Source: Gp1-AA122 sp035631655
GTDB taxonomy: Bacteria; Acidobacteriota; Terriglobia; Terriglobales; Acidobacteriaceae
DNA: 64,000 nt
Reading direction: 5' to 3'
Assembly: GCA_035631655.1 (NCBI GenBank)
Contig: DASQIH010000216.1
Coordinates: 1-64,000 of the forward strand
In this document: one piece after another, positions 15,927 to 24,817 of the stretch
How the letters are laid out: each line of letters starts with the position of its first letter
Position numbering within the stretch: the first letter of the stretch is position 1
Translations under genes and position numbers: made by a program
The notes under the pieces: generated by a model
The model's database searches: none
Told to the model about the DNA's origin: nothing
What the model saw: only the letters and a program-made list of their open reading frames with translations

Positions 15927-17372
15927 TCACTGGATTTGCGTCGCGGCCTGCGTTTGCATGCTCTCACCGGCCTGGCTCAAGAATTCCTGATGGATGGCTC
16001 GTAACACATCGTTGACCCTCGCCGCGGTTACCGCAAAACAGATATTGAGCTCGCTAGCTCCCTGCGCTACGGCAATGACGCTGACATTGTTGCGAGCCAC
16101 CACGGAAAACAACCGTCCCAGAATGCCGCACGTCCCTTTCATGCCAGAGCCCAAGACCGCAATCACTGCGATATCCCGGTGAACCGAAACCGGATTCAGG
16201 ACTCCATGCTTCAGTTCCGTGCGAAAAAGGCGCTGGATGGCATGGACCACATGTTCTGTATCCTGCTCCCGGAGCACCAGTCCTAGGGAATCTTCTGAAG
16301 ACGATTGCGTGGAGAACAGGACATCGATGCGCTCATGTCCGAGGCGCAGGAACAACCTTCCGAAGATCTCGGCGAAATGAACATCCCGGCGCGTAGTCAG
16401 GGTGACCAGCGAAGCATGGGTCACTGCGGTCACCGCCTTTACCGGGTGATTACTGGCCGGCAAGGCCTCCACAATTTTCGTTCCCGGAAGCTCCGGCTTA
16501 AAGGAGTTCTTGATCCACACCGGAATGCCACGCTCCATAGTCGGACGAATTGCCTTTCGGTGGATGACCTTGGCGCCATAGTACGAAAGCTCGATCGCTT
16601 CCGCAAAAGTGATCTCCGGCAGCGTGACTGCGTCGGGACAGATGCGGGGGTCGGCGGTGAGGACCCCGTCTACGTCGGTCCAAATCCAAACCTCGTCGGC
16701 ATCCAGGGCCGCGCCCAGGATGGTTGCGGAGGAATCCGATCCACCACGTCCCAGAGTCGTAACCTGCCCGGTGCGCGTGGCACCGCTGTATCCCATGACC
16801 ACAGGGATCTGCCCTTGCTTCAGGAGTGGCAAGAGCACTTCCCGAGAGCGCTGCCGCGTGGACTCCATATCGGGGCTGGCATCACCGAATTCGTCATCTG
16901 TCACTAGAACCTTCGCCGAATCCACAAAACTGGCTTTTGCCCCCATTTGATCGAGGCAGGCAGCGAAAATCCGCGCCGAAATCTGCTCTCCCAGAGGCAA
17001 TACCATATCCATCACTTGGGGAGTGGCCGAACCCAGCAACAAAAGCGCCGAGCAGAACTCGCGCAACCGACGCAACGTGGCCTCAACTCCTCCAGAAACT
17101 GACTTTAGGTGTTCGCCCTGAAACAAGCCGGAGAGCACTTGTTCATGCCGATGGCTAAGCTGCTGCAGTCCCTCTTCGACTTCTTTTCCATTGCCCAAGC
17201 GAGCGGCGTTCAGAACCTTCAGAATCAGGTCCGTAACCTGCGAGAGTGCGGAAACCACAACCACAATGTCATTACCGGATTGAGCCTGCTGTTTGACGAT
17301 AGTCGCTGCCTGGCGAATGCGCTCGGCGTTGCCCACAGAAGTACCGCCAAACTTCATAACAAGTAGACTCAT
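15927..17372 (-). CDS. lysC: Aspartate kinase
   Basis: 481 residues. It phosphorylates aspartate, the first step toward Lys, Thr and Met. The kinase motif VMKFGGTSVGNAERI is at 5-19, TTLGRGGSDSSA in the middle, and the Asp-binding region DVDGVLTADPR follows. Two ACT regulatory domains follow (IAVIAVLGSGMKGTCGILGRLF and the adjacent segments). It is a monofunctional long-form enzyme. The downstream gene is hom, so flux into the Thr branch is encoded together. Confidence 0.95.
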   Translation of the reverse strand: MSLLVMKFGGTSVGNAERIRQAATIVKQQAQSGNDIVVVVSALSQVTDLILKVLNAARLGNGKEVEEGLQQLSHRHEQVLSGLFQGEHLKSVSGGVEATLRRLREFCSALLLLGSATPQVMDMVLPLGEQISARIFAACLDQMGAKASFVDSAKVLVTDDEFGDASPDMESTRQRSREVLLPLLKQGQIPVVMGYSGATRTGQVTTLGRGGSDSSATILGAALDADEVWIWTDVDGVLTADPRICPDAVTLPEITFAEAIELSYYGAKVIHRKAIRPTMERGIPVWIKNSFKPELPGTKIVEALPASNHPVKAVTAVTHASLVTLTTRRDVHFAEIFGRLFLRLGHERIDVLFSTQSSSEDSLGLVLREQDTEHVVHAIQRLFRTELKHGVLNPVSVHRDIAVIAVLGSGMKGTCGILGRLFSVVARNNVSVIAVAQGASELNICFAVTAARVNDVLRAIHQEFLSQAGESMQTQAATQIQ

Positions 17373-17579
17373 GGAAATCCTGATAAGGGGAGATTCTTTT
17401 CACTAGTACAGCACGTGCGCGTCAAAACCAGCAAGCGTTATCTCCACTTGCGGGCGAAGCTCTGCCATCGGGCACTTTCCAGGCGGGAGGTTTCGAGAGG
17501 TGAGGCGGTTCGCGGGCTGAGACTTCAGAAAAGACACGAGCCGCATCCGCGCAACCGCGGATTCGTGGACTTGAAGTTC

Positions 17580-18119
17580 CTACTTCCCTGCGCGAGCGCG
17601 ACGACGGATTGGAATCGGGGCCGAGTCGTGGTCCTCGAATGTCACTGCTCCCTGCTTCTCCTCTGTGTGCGGGAGTTCTTCAAGCAACCGCACGCAGCGA
17701 TTCCACCGCAGGACGGCATCGTCGTTGTCAGGTGGATGAATCTTCTCCGCCGCTTCAAAATGCCGCATCGCTTCCTTAAACAACCCCGCGAGAATGTGAG
17801 CAGGACGTCCGGCTCGCATCTGGGCTTTGGCCCGACGCTCATGAAGCAGGCCCATGTAGTAGTCGCGCTCGTACGGATCGGTGAGCTGGCGAAAAACGCT
17901 TTCTGCTTCGGCAAAACGGTCCCACGCCTGTCCAATGAACTGATCCGTAATTGCCAAACCGAGCGTGCGCAATGCCACTTGGTGGCCCGGCTCGATCGCC
18001 AGAATGTCATGGCAGATAGATTCGGCCTCCTCCGGTTCGTTCAGGTAGCGGTACAGCGTAGCCTTGGAAAGGGCTTCAGAAATGCCACTCTGCGAAATCG
18101 TTTTCAGTTTCAATTCCAT
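17580..18119 (-). CDS. TPR-like soluble protein
   Basis: 179 residues from the ATG at 18119 (MELKLKTISQSG). It consists of helix pairs of TPR type (ALYRYLNEPEEAESICHDILAIEPGH, then RFAEAESVFRQL, and ALRHFEAAEKIHPPDND-like segments) and a charged tail. It follows frdD by 20 bases on the same strand and so may be the last gene of the fumarate reductase operon. It has no signal peptide, so it is probably a cytoplasmic scaffold. A link to fumarate reductase assembly is only a guess from position. Confidence 0.65.
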   Translation of the reverse strand: MELKLKTISQSGISEALSKATLYRYLNEPEEAESICHDILAIEPGHQVALRTLGLAITDQFIGQAWDRFAEAESVFRQLTDPYERDYYMGLLHERRAKAQMRAGRPAHILAGLFKEAMRHFEAAEKIHPPDNDDAVLRWNRCVRLLEELPHTEEKQGAVTFEDHDSAPIPIRRRARAGK

Positions 18120-18139
18120 AACTCCTCCACCGCAACTTC

Positions 18140-18490
18140 CTACAAATTCCACAGCAGATATCCGGCAAAGATGGTACCTGCCACCGCTCCGCCATAACAC
18201 AAGGTAAAGATCACTTCATTCAGGTGCTTCACCTGAAGCCCGTCGTAGAGCGTGTAGCGGAAGCGATGGGCCCAGTGGAACAGTGGCAGTGAGCACATTA
18301 GAAACAGGTAGATCCGCACCCAGGGCAGCCCAACCAGGCCCATCATGTGTTCGTGGCTAGGTGCCCGCAGCCAACCCAAAGGGAATGCCACTCCAAACAG
18401 AAACAAATGTACGGGGATAAGCAACGCGGCGACTACACCGCCCGCGCTGAACAGCGTCCACAGGAACGCCTCGTTAGACTGTTTTGCCAT
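18140..18490 (-). CDS. frdD: Fumarate reductase membrane anchor subunit D
   Basis: 116 residues from ATG 18490, two bases after the frdC stop; a longer start at 18511 would overlap frdC. Three hydrophobic helices are visible (around AGGVVAALLIPVHLFLFGVAF, VRIYLFLMCSLPLFHWAHRF and CYGGAVAGTIFAGYLLWNL). The HWAHRFRYTLYDGLQ motif near the second helix matches the FrdD family. With FrdC it anchors the catalytic subunits and carries the quinol site. Confidence 0.88.
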   Translation of the reverse strand: MAKQSNEAFLWTLFSAGGVVAALLIPVHLFLFGVAFPLGWLRAPSHEHMMGLVGLPWVRIYLFLMCSLPLFHWAHRFRYTLYDGLQVKHLNEVIFTLCYGGAVAGTIFAGYLLWNL

Positions 18491-18492
18491 CC

Positions 18493-18921
18493 TTACTTCA
18501 GAACCAGCCATGCTACTCCTACCGAAATAACGACCCATACGGCATAGTTAGGCGCTGCAATCAGGATTTCGGGAAGCCGCTTTCCGCGCCAACGAACGGC
18601 CATGGCTCGCGGCGCCAAGTTGAACCACGTGATGGTGTGAAATATAACGAAAAATAAGCTGACTAAATTCAGCACGAGTGCAACCGGACTCTGCAGCCAG
18701 TGCTGGAACCGCGCATAGGCCTCTGGCCCGGCACGCAAGGCCCGCAACTCAAGCAGAGTGATCACGACGAATATCGCCACGAACACACTGCTGATTTCGC
18801 GCACAATGAACTTCAGATATTGCCACTGACCCAGCCACCAGTACACCGACACACGTGGCCGGTACCATCGGGGATGGAATTCCTGGTACAGCGGGAGCAC
18901 TTTAGTCGTTGGCTGCTGCAT
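18493..18921 (-). CDS. frdC: Fumarate reductase membrane anchor subunit C
   Basis: 142 residues from ATG 18921 (MQQPTTKVLPLYQEFHPRW), overlapping the frdB 3' end by 20 bases. Three transmembrane helices are visible, with HTITWFNLAPRAMAVRWRGKRLP, the FrdC signature between helices 2 and 3. The N-terminal region is longer than in the E. coli subunit (about 131 residues). This anchor type has no haem (family knowledge) and belongs to the type D quinol:fumarate reductases. Confidence 0.88.
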   Translation of the reverse strand: MQQPTTKVLPLYQEFHPRWYRPRVSVYWWLGQWQYLKFIVREISSVFVAIFVVITLLELRALRAGPEAYARFQHWLQSPVALVLNLVSLFFVIFHTITWFNLAPRAMAVRWRGKRLPEILIAAPNYAVWVVISVGVAWLVLK

Positions 18922-19684
18922 GGCGAACATCCTTGTTCTTGCGACCGAGCGGCGTGACAAACGACTTCACCCAATCGAGTGCAGCTTTCAGCTTGTATTG
19001 CTGAATTGCCCCCGCCGGGTCCACATGCTTTGGGCAAACCCGCGTGCACTCTCCTACAAACGTGCAGCCCCAGATCCCTTCCGGGTGCGCCAGCACGGCC
19101 ATCCGCTCCGCGGTGCCTTGATCGCGCGAATCCTGGTTGTAGCGCTGTGCCAGGGCGATTGCCGCCGGACCTACGAACACCGGATCGAGGCCAACCACCG
19201 GGCAGGCGGCGTAACACAGCGTGCAGTTGATGCACATGCTGAACTGCTTGTAATTTTCCAATTGCTCCGGCGTCTGCAGGAATTCACCTTCCTCCAAAGG
19301 CGGTTCCTTTTGCCGGATCAACCATGGCTTGACGGCCTTGAGCTTAACCAGAAAGTCACTTAGCTCCGTCACCAAGTCTCGGATGACAGGAAAATAACGC
19401 AGAGGTTCCACCCGAAGCTTGTTTCCGTTTCGCGCGTAGGACGACAGGAAGGTGGCGCAACTCAGCTTGGGCTCGCCATCCACCATCATGCCGCAACTGC
19501 CGCAGATTCCCATCCGGCACGACCAGCGATAGGTCAGCGAGCCATCTACCCGGTCCTTGATGTAGTTGAGGGCGTCCAACACCACCCATTCTTTGTGGAC
19601 GGGCACCTCGAACTCTTCGAAGTGCGGCTGGGTGTCGCGCTCCGGTGAGTACCGCGGAATCTCGAGAATGATTTTGTCGGCCAT
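18902..19684 (-). CDS. frdB: Fumarate reductase / succinate dehydrogenase iron-sulfur subunit
   Basis: 260 residues from the ATG at 19684, one base after the frdA stop; the upstream open frame reads through frdA and is not used. Cluster ligands are complete: [2Fe-2S] C56, C61, C64, C76 (SCRMGICGSCGMM); [4Fe-4S] C151, C154, C157 with C217; [3Fe-4S] C161, C207, C213. It passes electrons between FAD in FrdA and quinol in FrdCD. Confidence 0.94.
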   Translation of the reverse strand: MADKIILEIPRYSPERDTQPHFEEFEVPVHKEWVVLDALNYIKDRVDGSLTYRWSCRMGICGSCGMMVDGEPKLSCATFLSSYARNGNKLRVEPLRYFPVIRDLVTELSDFLVKLKAVKPWLIRQKEPPLEEGEFLQTPEQLENYKQFSMCINCTLCYAACPVVGLDPVFVGPAAIALAQRYNQDSRDQGTAERMAVLAHPEGIWGCTFVGECTRVCPKHVDPAGAIQQYKLKAALDWVKSFVTPLGRKNKDVRHAAAND

Positions 19685-19685
19685 A

Positions 19686-21485
19686 TCAGCTGGCTCGTTT
19701 TGCCGGCAATGCTTGTGGCACTTCTTTGGGTGCCTCGGGAGCCTGTTCTCCGTAAACTCGCTCGCCTGGGGCCCAGCGCGTGATCTTAACCGGCAGATAC
19801 TCCACCCGTGAGGATCCGTCCGCCTTCCGATACACCAGCGAGTGCGCCAGGAAGTTCTTGTCATCGCGTCCGGGAAAGTCAGTACGCTGATGCGCGCCCC
19901 GCGACTCGGTCCGGTGTAGCGCACACTGCACGATCGACTCCGCTACGTCCAGCATGAACCCCAGTTCCAAGGTAGCTTCCAGTTCGGTATTAAAAGTACG
20001 GCTGCGGTCATCCAGACTGATGTTTTCGTATCGCTCCTGCAATTCGAACAATCGGTTAGCGCCTTCCGCCAGCGAGCTTTCCTGGCGATAGATTCCCGCG
20101 CTCTTCTCAACCGTTTTCTGCATCTCATCGCGAATAGTCGCCACCCGCTCTCGCCCGCCGAGCTTGCGCAGAAACTGGCCTTCTAATCTCTTCCGCTCGT
20201 CATTCGCCTGCGCGATCGTTCGGCCATTGGGAGCTTCCTGTTCCGCCGCATACAGGGCAGCTGCCCGCCCCGCACGCGCGCCAAATACCAGGCACTCGGG
20301 TAGCGAATTGGAACCGAGCCGGTTCGCGCCATTGATGCTCACGCAAGCCACTTCGCCCGCAGCGTACAGCCCGGCCAGTGGCGTGGCACCATGGATGTCG
20401 GTGCTCACGCCGCCCATCATGTAATGAACCACCGGACGCACAGGAATCAATTCTTTGACCGGATCAATGTTCTGGTACTTCAGGCAGAGCTCTCGCACGA
20501 AAGGCAACTTGCTGTTGACGAGCTTCTCTCCCAAGTGCCGCAGATCAAGATGGACAACCGAACCGTAAGGCGTCTCGAGGGTCCGCCCCTTTTTTTCTTC
20601 TTTGACGAATGCCTGCGACAACCGATCACGCGGACCCAGTTCCATCGAGCGCAAGACCGGCTTGGGCTCAGGCTTCCCGAGGTTGTAGTCCTGCAAGTAG
20701 CGGTAGCCATCCTTATTCAGCAGGTACCCACCTTCTGCGCGTGCCGCCTCGGTAATCAGAATCCCGGTGAATGGAAGCCCCGTCGGGTGATACTGCACAA
20801 ACTCCATGTCTTTCAGCGGAGCACCCGCACGGTAAGCCAGCGCCATGCCGTCACCATTCTTGATGTTGGCATTGGTGGTGAACGGAAACACGCGCCCGCA
20901 GCCGCCCGTGCATAGAATCACTGCTTTCGCGGTGATGGCCTGAATTTTCCCCGACATCAACTCAATCGCCACCACGCCCTGCACTCGCTCGTCGTCTACC
21001 AGCAGCTTGGTGACAAACCATTCGTCGTAGCGCGTGATGGGATCGTATTTCAGGGTGGTCTGAAACAGGGTGTGCAACATGTGGAAGCCGGTCTTGTCGG
21101 CAGCAAACCAGGTGCGCCTCTTCTTCATCCCGCCGAAAGCACGTACCGCGATGTGCCCGTCGGGCTCGCGGCTCCACGGACATCCCCATCGCTCCAACTG
21201 CAACAACTCCCGCGGAGCTTCCTTGACAAAAGCTTCAACGGCATCCTGGTCGCACAACCAGTCGCCACCGGAAATGGTGTCGTAGGCATGCTCGTCCAGG
21301 CTGTCATCGGGCTTGACCACTCCCGCCGCGCCGCCTTCGGCCGAAACCGTGTGGCTGCGCATCGGGTACACCTTGGAAACGACAGCGATGCGGAGTTTGG
21401 GATTCACCTCGGCGGCGGCGATCGCAGCGCGCAGTCCCGCGCCTCCGCCACCTACAAGAAGGACGTCGTGTGCCGAGGCATCCAT
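19686..21485 (-). CDS. frdA: Fumarate reductase / succinate dehydrogenase flavoprotein subunit
   Basis: 599 residues, close to E. coli FrdA. It has an N-terminal FAD motif (LLVGGGGAGLRAA), the covalent flavin His in MRSHTVSAEGG (H45), a dicarboxylate-binding HPTGLP and MGGVSTD region, catalytic HRTESRGAH and RTDFPGRDD. First gene of frdA-frdB-frdC-frdD, all overlapping or within two bases. The FrdC/FrdD type of anchors points to a quinol:fumarate reductase, useful when oxygen is low, but the enzyme may also run as succinate dehydrogenase. No regulator is adjacent. Confidence 0.95.
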   Translation of the reverse strand: MDASAHDVLLVGGGGAGLRAAIAAAEVNPKLRIAVVSKVYPMRSHTVSAEGGAAGVVKPDDSLDEHAYDTISGGDWLCDQDAVEAFVKEAPRELLQLERWGCPWSREPDGHIAVRAFGGMKKRRTWFAADKTGFHMLHTLFQTTLKYDPITRYDEWFVTKLLVDDERVQGVVAIELMSGKIQAITAKAVILCTGGCGRVFPFTTNANIKNGDGMALAYRAGAPLKDMEFVQYHPTGLPFTGILITEAARAEGGYLLNKDGYRYLQDYNLGKPEPKPVLRSMELGPRDRLSQAFVKEEKKGRTLETPYGSVVHLDLRHLGEKLVNSKLPFVRELCLKYQNIDPVKELIPVRPVVHYMMGGVSTDIHGATPLAGLYAAGEVACVSINGANRLGSNSLPECLVFGARAGRAAALYAAEQEAPNGRTIAQANDERKRLEGQFLRKLGGRERVATIRDEMQKTVEKSAGIYRQESSLAEGANRLFELQERYENISLDDRSRTFNTELEATLELGFMLDVAESIVQCALHRTESRGAHQRTDFPGRDDKNFLAHSLVYRKADGSSRVEYLPVKITRWAPGERVYGEQAPEAPKEVPQALPAKRAS

Positions 21486-21963
21486 GGTTTCCCCACTAAC
21501 GGCCCGACGAGGTGGGCGGCCGCTTCAACCAGGCCCCAAGTGCTGCACATTCTCCTCCCAATTACCCTTAGGAAGCAAATAGATTCTGGAAGCGATAAAT
21601 GCATTCGAAGCTCCTGTGTGGAGACGGGTCTTCGACCCGCCTACCCTGGGTCGTCACGGGCGACCGTCCTTGTTTCTCGGTCACTGGCCGAGCCACTACA
21701 TCTTGTCTGCAAAAAAAAGACCGCATCGGGTGGCGCTCAAACAAACACCTCCTACGATGGACGACGCACCACCGATAAGCTCTCCCCACCCGAGACTCTA
21801 TGGCGTCATTCTGAGCGGACGTCCGTCCGCGAAGAATCTCGCGGGCGCCAGCGGTGAACCCCTTTTGGAAAGACGGTTAGCCCGGCTTGTCACCCTGTGC
21901 TTCGGACAGACAAGACAGGGATCTGCGCTGTCTCCAGTGGAAATGACTTATGCTAGCGTTCCC
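21486..21963. other. Gap upstream of frdA holding dispersed palindromes
   Basis: It contains a GGAGACGGGTCTTCGACCCGCC-like hairpin near 21619-21642 and a family A repeat at 21805-21846. The frd promoter must lie in the first part, but I cannot pick a clear -35/-10 pair. No gene is seen. Confidence 0.5.
21805..21846. repeat. Dispersed repeat, family A
   Basis: GTCATTCTGAGCGG, a short palindrome (ACGTCCGTCCGC), then GAAGAATCTCGCG. The same two arms flank different middles at 35934, 44690, 46528, 52558, 56116 and 59209. Confidence 0.7.
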
Positions 21964-22773
21964 TCAGAATCGAGTAGCCAACGCCAGTTCGCCTAAATGA
22001 ACTTCCTTGACTCCCGGCACTTCCCGGACGATACCTGCGATCTTCTTAGCCTGGGCCGGACTGAGGATGCCTCCCTTGACGGACACTGATCCCCGTTGCG
22101 CAATCACTTCAAATTGAATGTTCGAGGTGGCCGGATCCATCGCAAGCTTCGCCTTGACATGGCTGGCCGTGGCCAGGTCGTCGACGGCTCTTTGGCTCTC
22201 GCCGTTGAACTCGAAGCGCTTCAACTGCGAAGTGAAGCAGATGACATCGCAGGCTTCTTCCAGATTCATTTGTTCCAGGTTGAGCACAATGTCGTAGAGC
22301 GAGGCATCTCTCCAATCCACGCCGTAGAGAAACCGAGTCCACTTGCGCCTGTCTTCATCCATCTTCTCGATGTAGGCGACGGCGTCCTTGCGATTGCATC
22401 TTACTCGGTCTTGCAATTTGCGGATGCGGAACTCCAGGGGAGCAATGATGCGAGTACGCAGCACGTGAGGCCCATTACCGAGCAGCAGGTGCCCCGCCAG
22501 GCCATGGTAAATCGCGTTCCCTGTCCTGACTTCCTCGGTAAGAGCCGCCTGAATGAAGGCCAGGTACATGTATTTCGTGTGCTGAGACTGCCCCAGAAAG
22601 CTGGGCGGCTTTTCGATAGCGGTGCGAAGGTCATCCTGCGACACGCCCCAGGCCGCAGCTTTCTGGATAATCTGGTCGCGATCGATGCAGCGGTAGCCAA
22701 GCCTCTGGGCGAGAAGTTCGGCCAGCATCTTGCCCCCGCTGAAAGAGCCTCGGGATATGGTGATCACGGGCAC
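21964..22773 (-). CDS. Cytidylate-kinase-like protein with C-terminal BON domain
   Basis: 269 residues. The start is the GTG at 22773 (MPVITISRG): AAGGAGG lies five bases before it and family members begin this way; a GTG nine codons upstream is possible. Residues 1-190 are a P-loop kinase of the cytidylate-kinase-like family (ISRGSFSGGKMLAELLAQRL, then YRCIDRDQII). The C-terminal 70 residues form a BON domain (HVKAKLAMDPATSN, then VKGGILSPAQAKKIAGIVREVPGVKEV), which usually binds membranes or partners. The true substrate is unknown; CMP phosphorylation should not be assumed. Confidence 0.85.
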   Translation of the reverse strand: MPVITISRGSFSGGKMLAELLAQRLGYRCIDRDQIIQKAAAWGVSQDDLRTAIEKPPSFLGQSQHTKYMYLAFIQAALTEEVRTGNAIYHGLAGHLLLGNGPHVLRTRIIAPLEFRIRKLQDRVRCNRKDAVAYIEKMDEDRRKWTRFLYGVDWRDASLYDIVLNLEQMNLEEACDVICFTSQLKRFEFNGESQRAVDDLATASHVKAKLAMDPATSNIQFEVIAQRGSVSVKGGILSPAQAKKIAGIVREVPGVKEVHLGELALATRF

Positions 22774-22946
22774 GGGAACCTCCTTGGCGTCGGCAGACAC
22801 GGCAAAACGCCGGATGAGATCAACTCTCCCCTTAGTACTACAGCCGGAGAAAGAAAACGGTGACGGACCTCACCCTTGCGGGTGTTATCGCGCCGGGCAA
22901 CATATTTCAGAGGAAGCGGACAGTAAAGGGAAACCCTCGTCCGACT

Positions 22947-23267
22947 TTAAGGCAGGCGATATTGCTCGAACTCCACAGCCGCCCCAAAATGTCCTTCTTG
23001 CCAATGCTGACTCACGCGGAGAACCTTGGTTTCACAGCACACGCGCTTGCTTTCTGCACGGGTGATTTCCGGTGGTAGCACCAGAGACATGTCGATTTTC
23101 AAGCCGGGCGTGATGCGGCGGTCGCAGATCAGGAACGCACCTTTAAGGGAAATGTTCGTCGCAATTGCGGCGCATTCGTGCCTCGTACCGTTTGGCACAA
23201 TCAGCGAGACCACTTGCTGGCTCGCCACGCGATGACATTGGCGGCGTTCTCGAGATGTAAGCTTCAA
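22947..23267 (-). CDS. PilZ-domain protein
   Basis: 106 residues. The c-di-GMP-binding pattern is present: RRQCHR near residues 8-13 (RxxxR) and ATNISLKGAFL at about 36-46 ((D/N)xSxxG), followed by beta strands typical of PilZ. It is a single domain without partner output domain, so it probably acts by binding other proteins when c-di-GMP rises (family knowledge). A palindrome upstream (23413-23427) could be an operator. Confidence 0.85.
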   Translation of the reverse strand: MKLTSRERRQCHRVASQQVVSLIVPNGTRHECAAIATNISLKGAFLICDRRITPGLKIDMSLVLPPEITRAESKRVCCETKVLRVSQHWQEGHFGAAVEFEQYRLP

Positions 23268-23412
23268 TGTTCCTCAGTTCGGGTGGACTGGATTTCATAA
23301 GCGCGAAGCGCCCCAGACTCGAATCGAATCTGAGGCGCTCGCGGAACAGCCCTCCCCCAGAACTGCTCACCTCCAACATAGAATCCCCGTCTGCGGGAGT
23401 AAATGGCACGTG

Positions 23413-23427
23413 CGTGTCAGTGACACG
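23413..23427. promoter_or_regulatory. 15-base palindrome upstream of the PilZ gene
   Basis: CGTGTCA-G-TGACACG is perfect and extends outward with CGTGC...GGCACG (one bulge). It lies 146 bases before the PilZ start and 57 bases past the end of the TIGR03118 gene. Candidate operator. Confidence 0.35.
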
Positions 23428-23483
23428 GCACGATCGCGCTAAGGTGTTTCAAGTACACTCCTGACACGTAACATGACAGCCGG

Positions 23484-24581
23484 CTACTCGCTGTTGCCGG
23501 GCTGTTCCGCAGCGACAGCGGTCAATTGGCCTAGCAAGCCGTCTGCCTCATCGTTCGGACCGGCGGTGAAAAACAAGCTCGTCGCGGATCCATTGTTGGT
23601 GGCATTCCCGCCAAAGCTGATGGCCCACAGGCCGTCAATAACCAGCGCTGAACCCGTACTGGCATCGAGCATCATGCCTTCATGTTTCCCGCTCATCACA
23701 TTAAAGGCATGAATCGTGCCATCGCCGAAGTTGCCGATCAACAAGCGGTGGGTGAACATCCCGAAGTCGCTGGGTGCCAGGGCTACTCCCCAGGGCGCGT
23801 TGAACCACGATCCATGCTCCAGGCGCAACAACAGTTTTCCTCGCGCATCGAAAACGCCCGCGAAGCCCAGACCCGGGCCATGGTCCTCGTCATGGCTCCC
23901 CGGTTTGCGATGGGCAAAGGTAACCACCAGACTTCCCCCGATATCCTGAATGTTGAACGGAGCCCAATCGGGGCCCAGACCGGGCAATTGGAAAGCGTCT
24001 CCCTCAGTGCGCAGCCTTCTGAAGCTGCCGTCAAAGACCTCAACCCGGCCCGACTGGAAGTTAGTGGCGTAAAAGCGCGGTCCGCTCGCTGTATTCGCGA
24101 TGGCGCCACCCTTATAAATGGCCTTACCCGCGCGATTCACGAGCAGAACCGCATTCTTGAGATTCACAGTGGGATTCCAGCCGGAGATGGTCCCATCTTC
24201 AGTTACAAAAAGAAAGAACGCCTTCGCTCCTGCTGCCACTTGAAAAGCCGTTGTGGCGTTGAAAACGGCTCCGGTGGGAGCCGCGGTGCCCGTGCCATCA
24301 GGAGTGGGAATTGTCACCACCAGGGCTTGCGGCACTCCCGTTGCGTTATACAGGGTCGAAAGCCCTGTGCCGTTGTCGGCAACCCACCACGGGCTGCCGC
24401 TCCCGCGTGCGAGTCCCCACGAGTTGATCAGACTTGGATCGATGTTGGCCGCGGATAGGGAAACAGTGGAGGCATCAGTAGTCAGGTCAGTCCGATGATA
24501 CTGTTGTGCGTTGGCGGAAACCAGCGACAACAGCGCGAGGGTGGCGGCGAGAACAGCGCGACGGATTACTGAAATCCACAT
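23484..24581 (-). CDS. TIGR03118-family exported protein
   Basis: 365 residues from ATG 24581 (MWISVIRRAVLAATLALLSLVSANAQ: signal peptide), with AGAGGTACAGGT upstream. The mature part has NIDPSLINSWGLARGSGSPWWVADNGTG, then TGAVFNATTAF, VTEDGTISGWNP and PWGVALAPSDFG, characteristic of this family of predicted beta-propeller proteins common in acidobacteria and soil bacteria. No enzymatic role is established. The gene is monocistronic. Confidence 0.85.
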   Translation of the reverse strand: MWISVIRRAVLAATLALLSLVSANAQQYHRTDLTTDASTVSLSAANIDPSLINSWGLARGSGSPWWVADNGTGLSTLYNATGVPQALVVTIPTPDGTGTAAPTGAVFNATTAFQVAAGAKAFFLFVTEDGTISGWNPTVNLKNAVLLVNRAGKAIYKGGAIANTASGPRFYATNFQSGRVEVFDGSFRRLRTEGDAFQLPGLGPDWAPFNIQDIGGSLVVTFAHRKPGSHDEDHGPGLGFAGVFDARGKLLLRLEHGSWFNAPWGVALAPSDFGMFTHRLLIGNFGDGTIHAFNVMSGKHEGMMLDASTGSALVIDGLWAISFGGNATNNGSATSLFFTAGPNDEADGLLGQLTAVAAEQPGNSE

Positions 24582-24743
24582 ACCTGTACCTCTGCTGGAT
24601 GGATTCTGATGCTGCAGCAGAGAACACGGTAAGCTGCGCCCATTCACGGCTTTGTCAAGGAATTGTCAGCTTTCCGTAACTTTCTTGTGAGCGGGTTCAC
24701 TAACGCGCTCGGACAGTTTGGACGTGGTAAGACTGCGTGGGGC

Positions 24744-24761
24744 GCGGACACTTTTGTCCGC
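24744..24761. terminator. Short perfect hairpin between two minus-strand genes
   Basis: GCGGACA-CTTT-TGTCCGC. It lies just downstream of the TonB-domain gene and may end its transcript, but on the minus strand it lacks a T run. Confidence 0.3.
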
Positions 24762-24817
24762 GTCTTTCCTATGCTATTTCGCTAGGCATCTAAGTAGCTC
24801 TGCCGCGCTCTTCCGGC

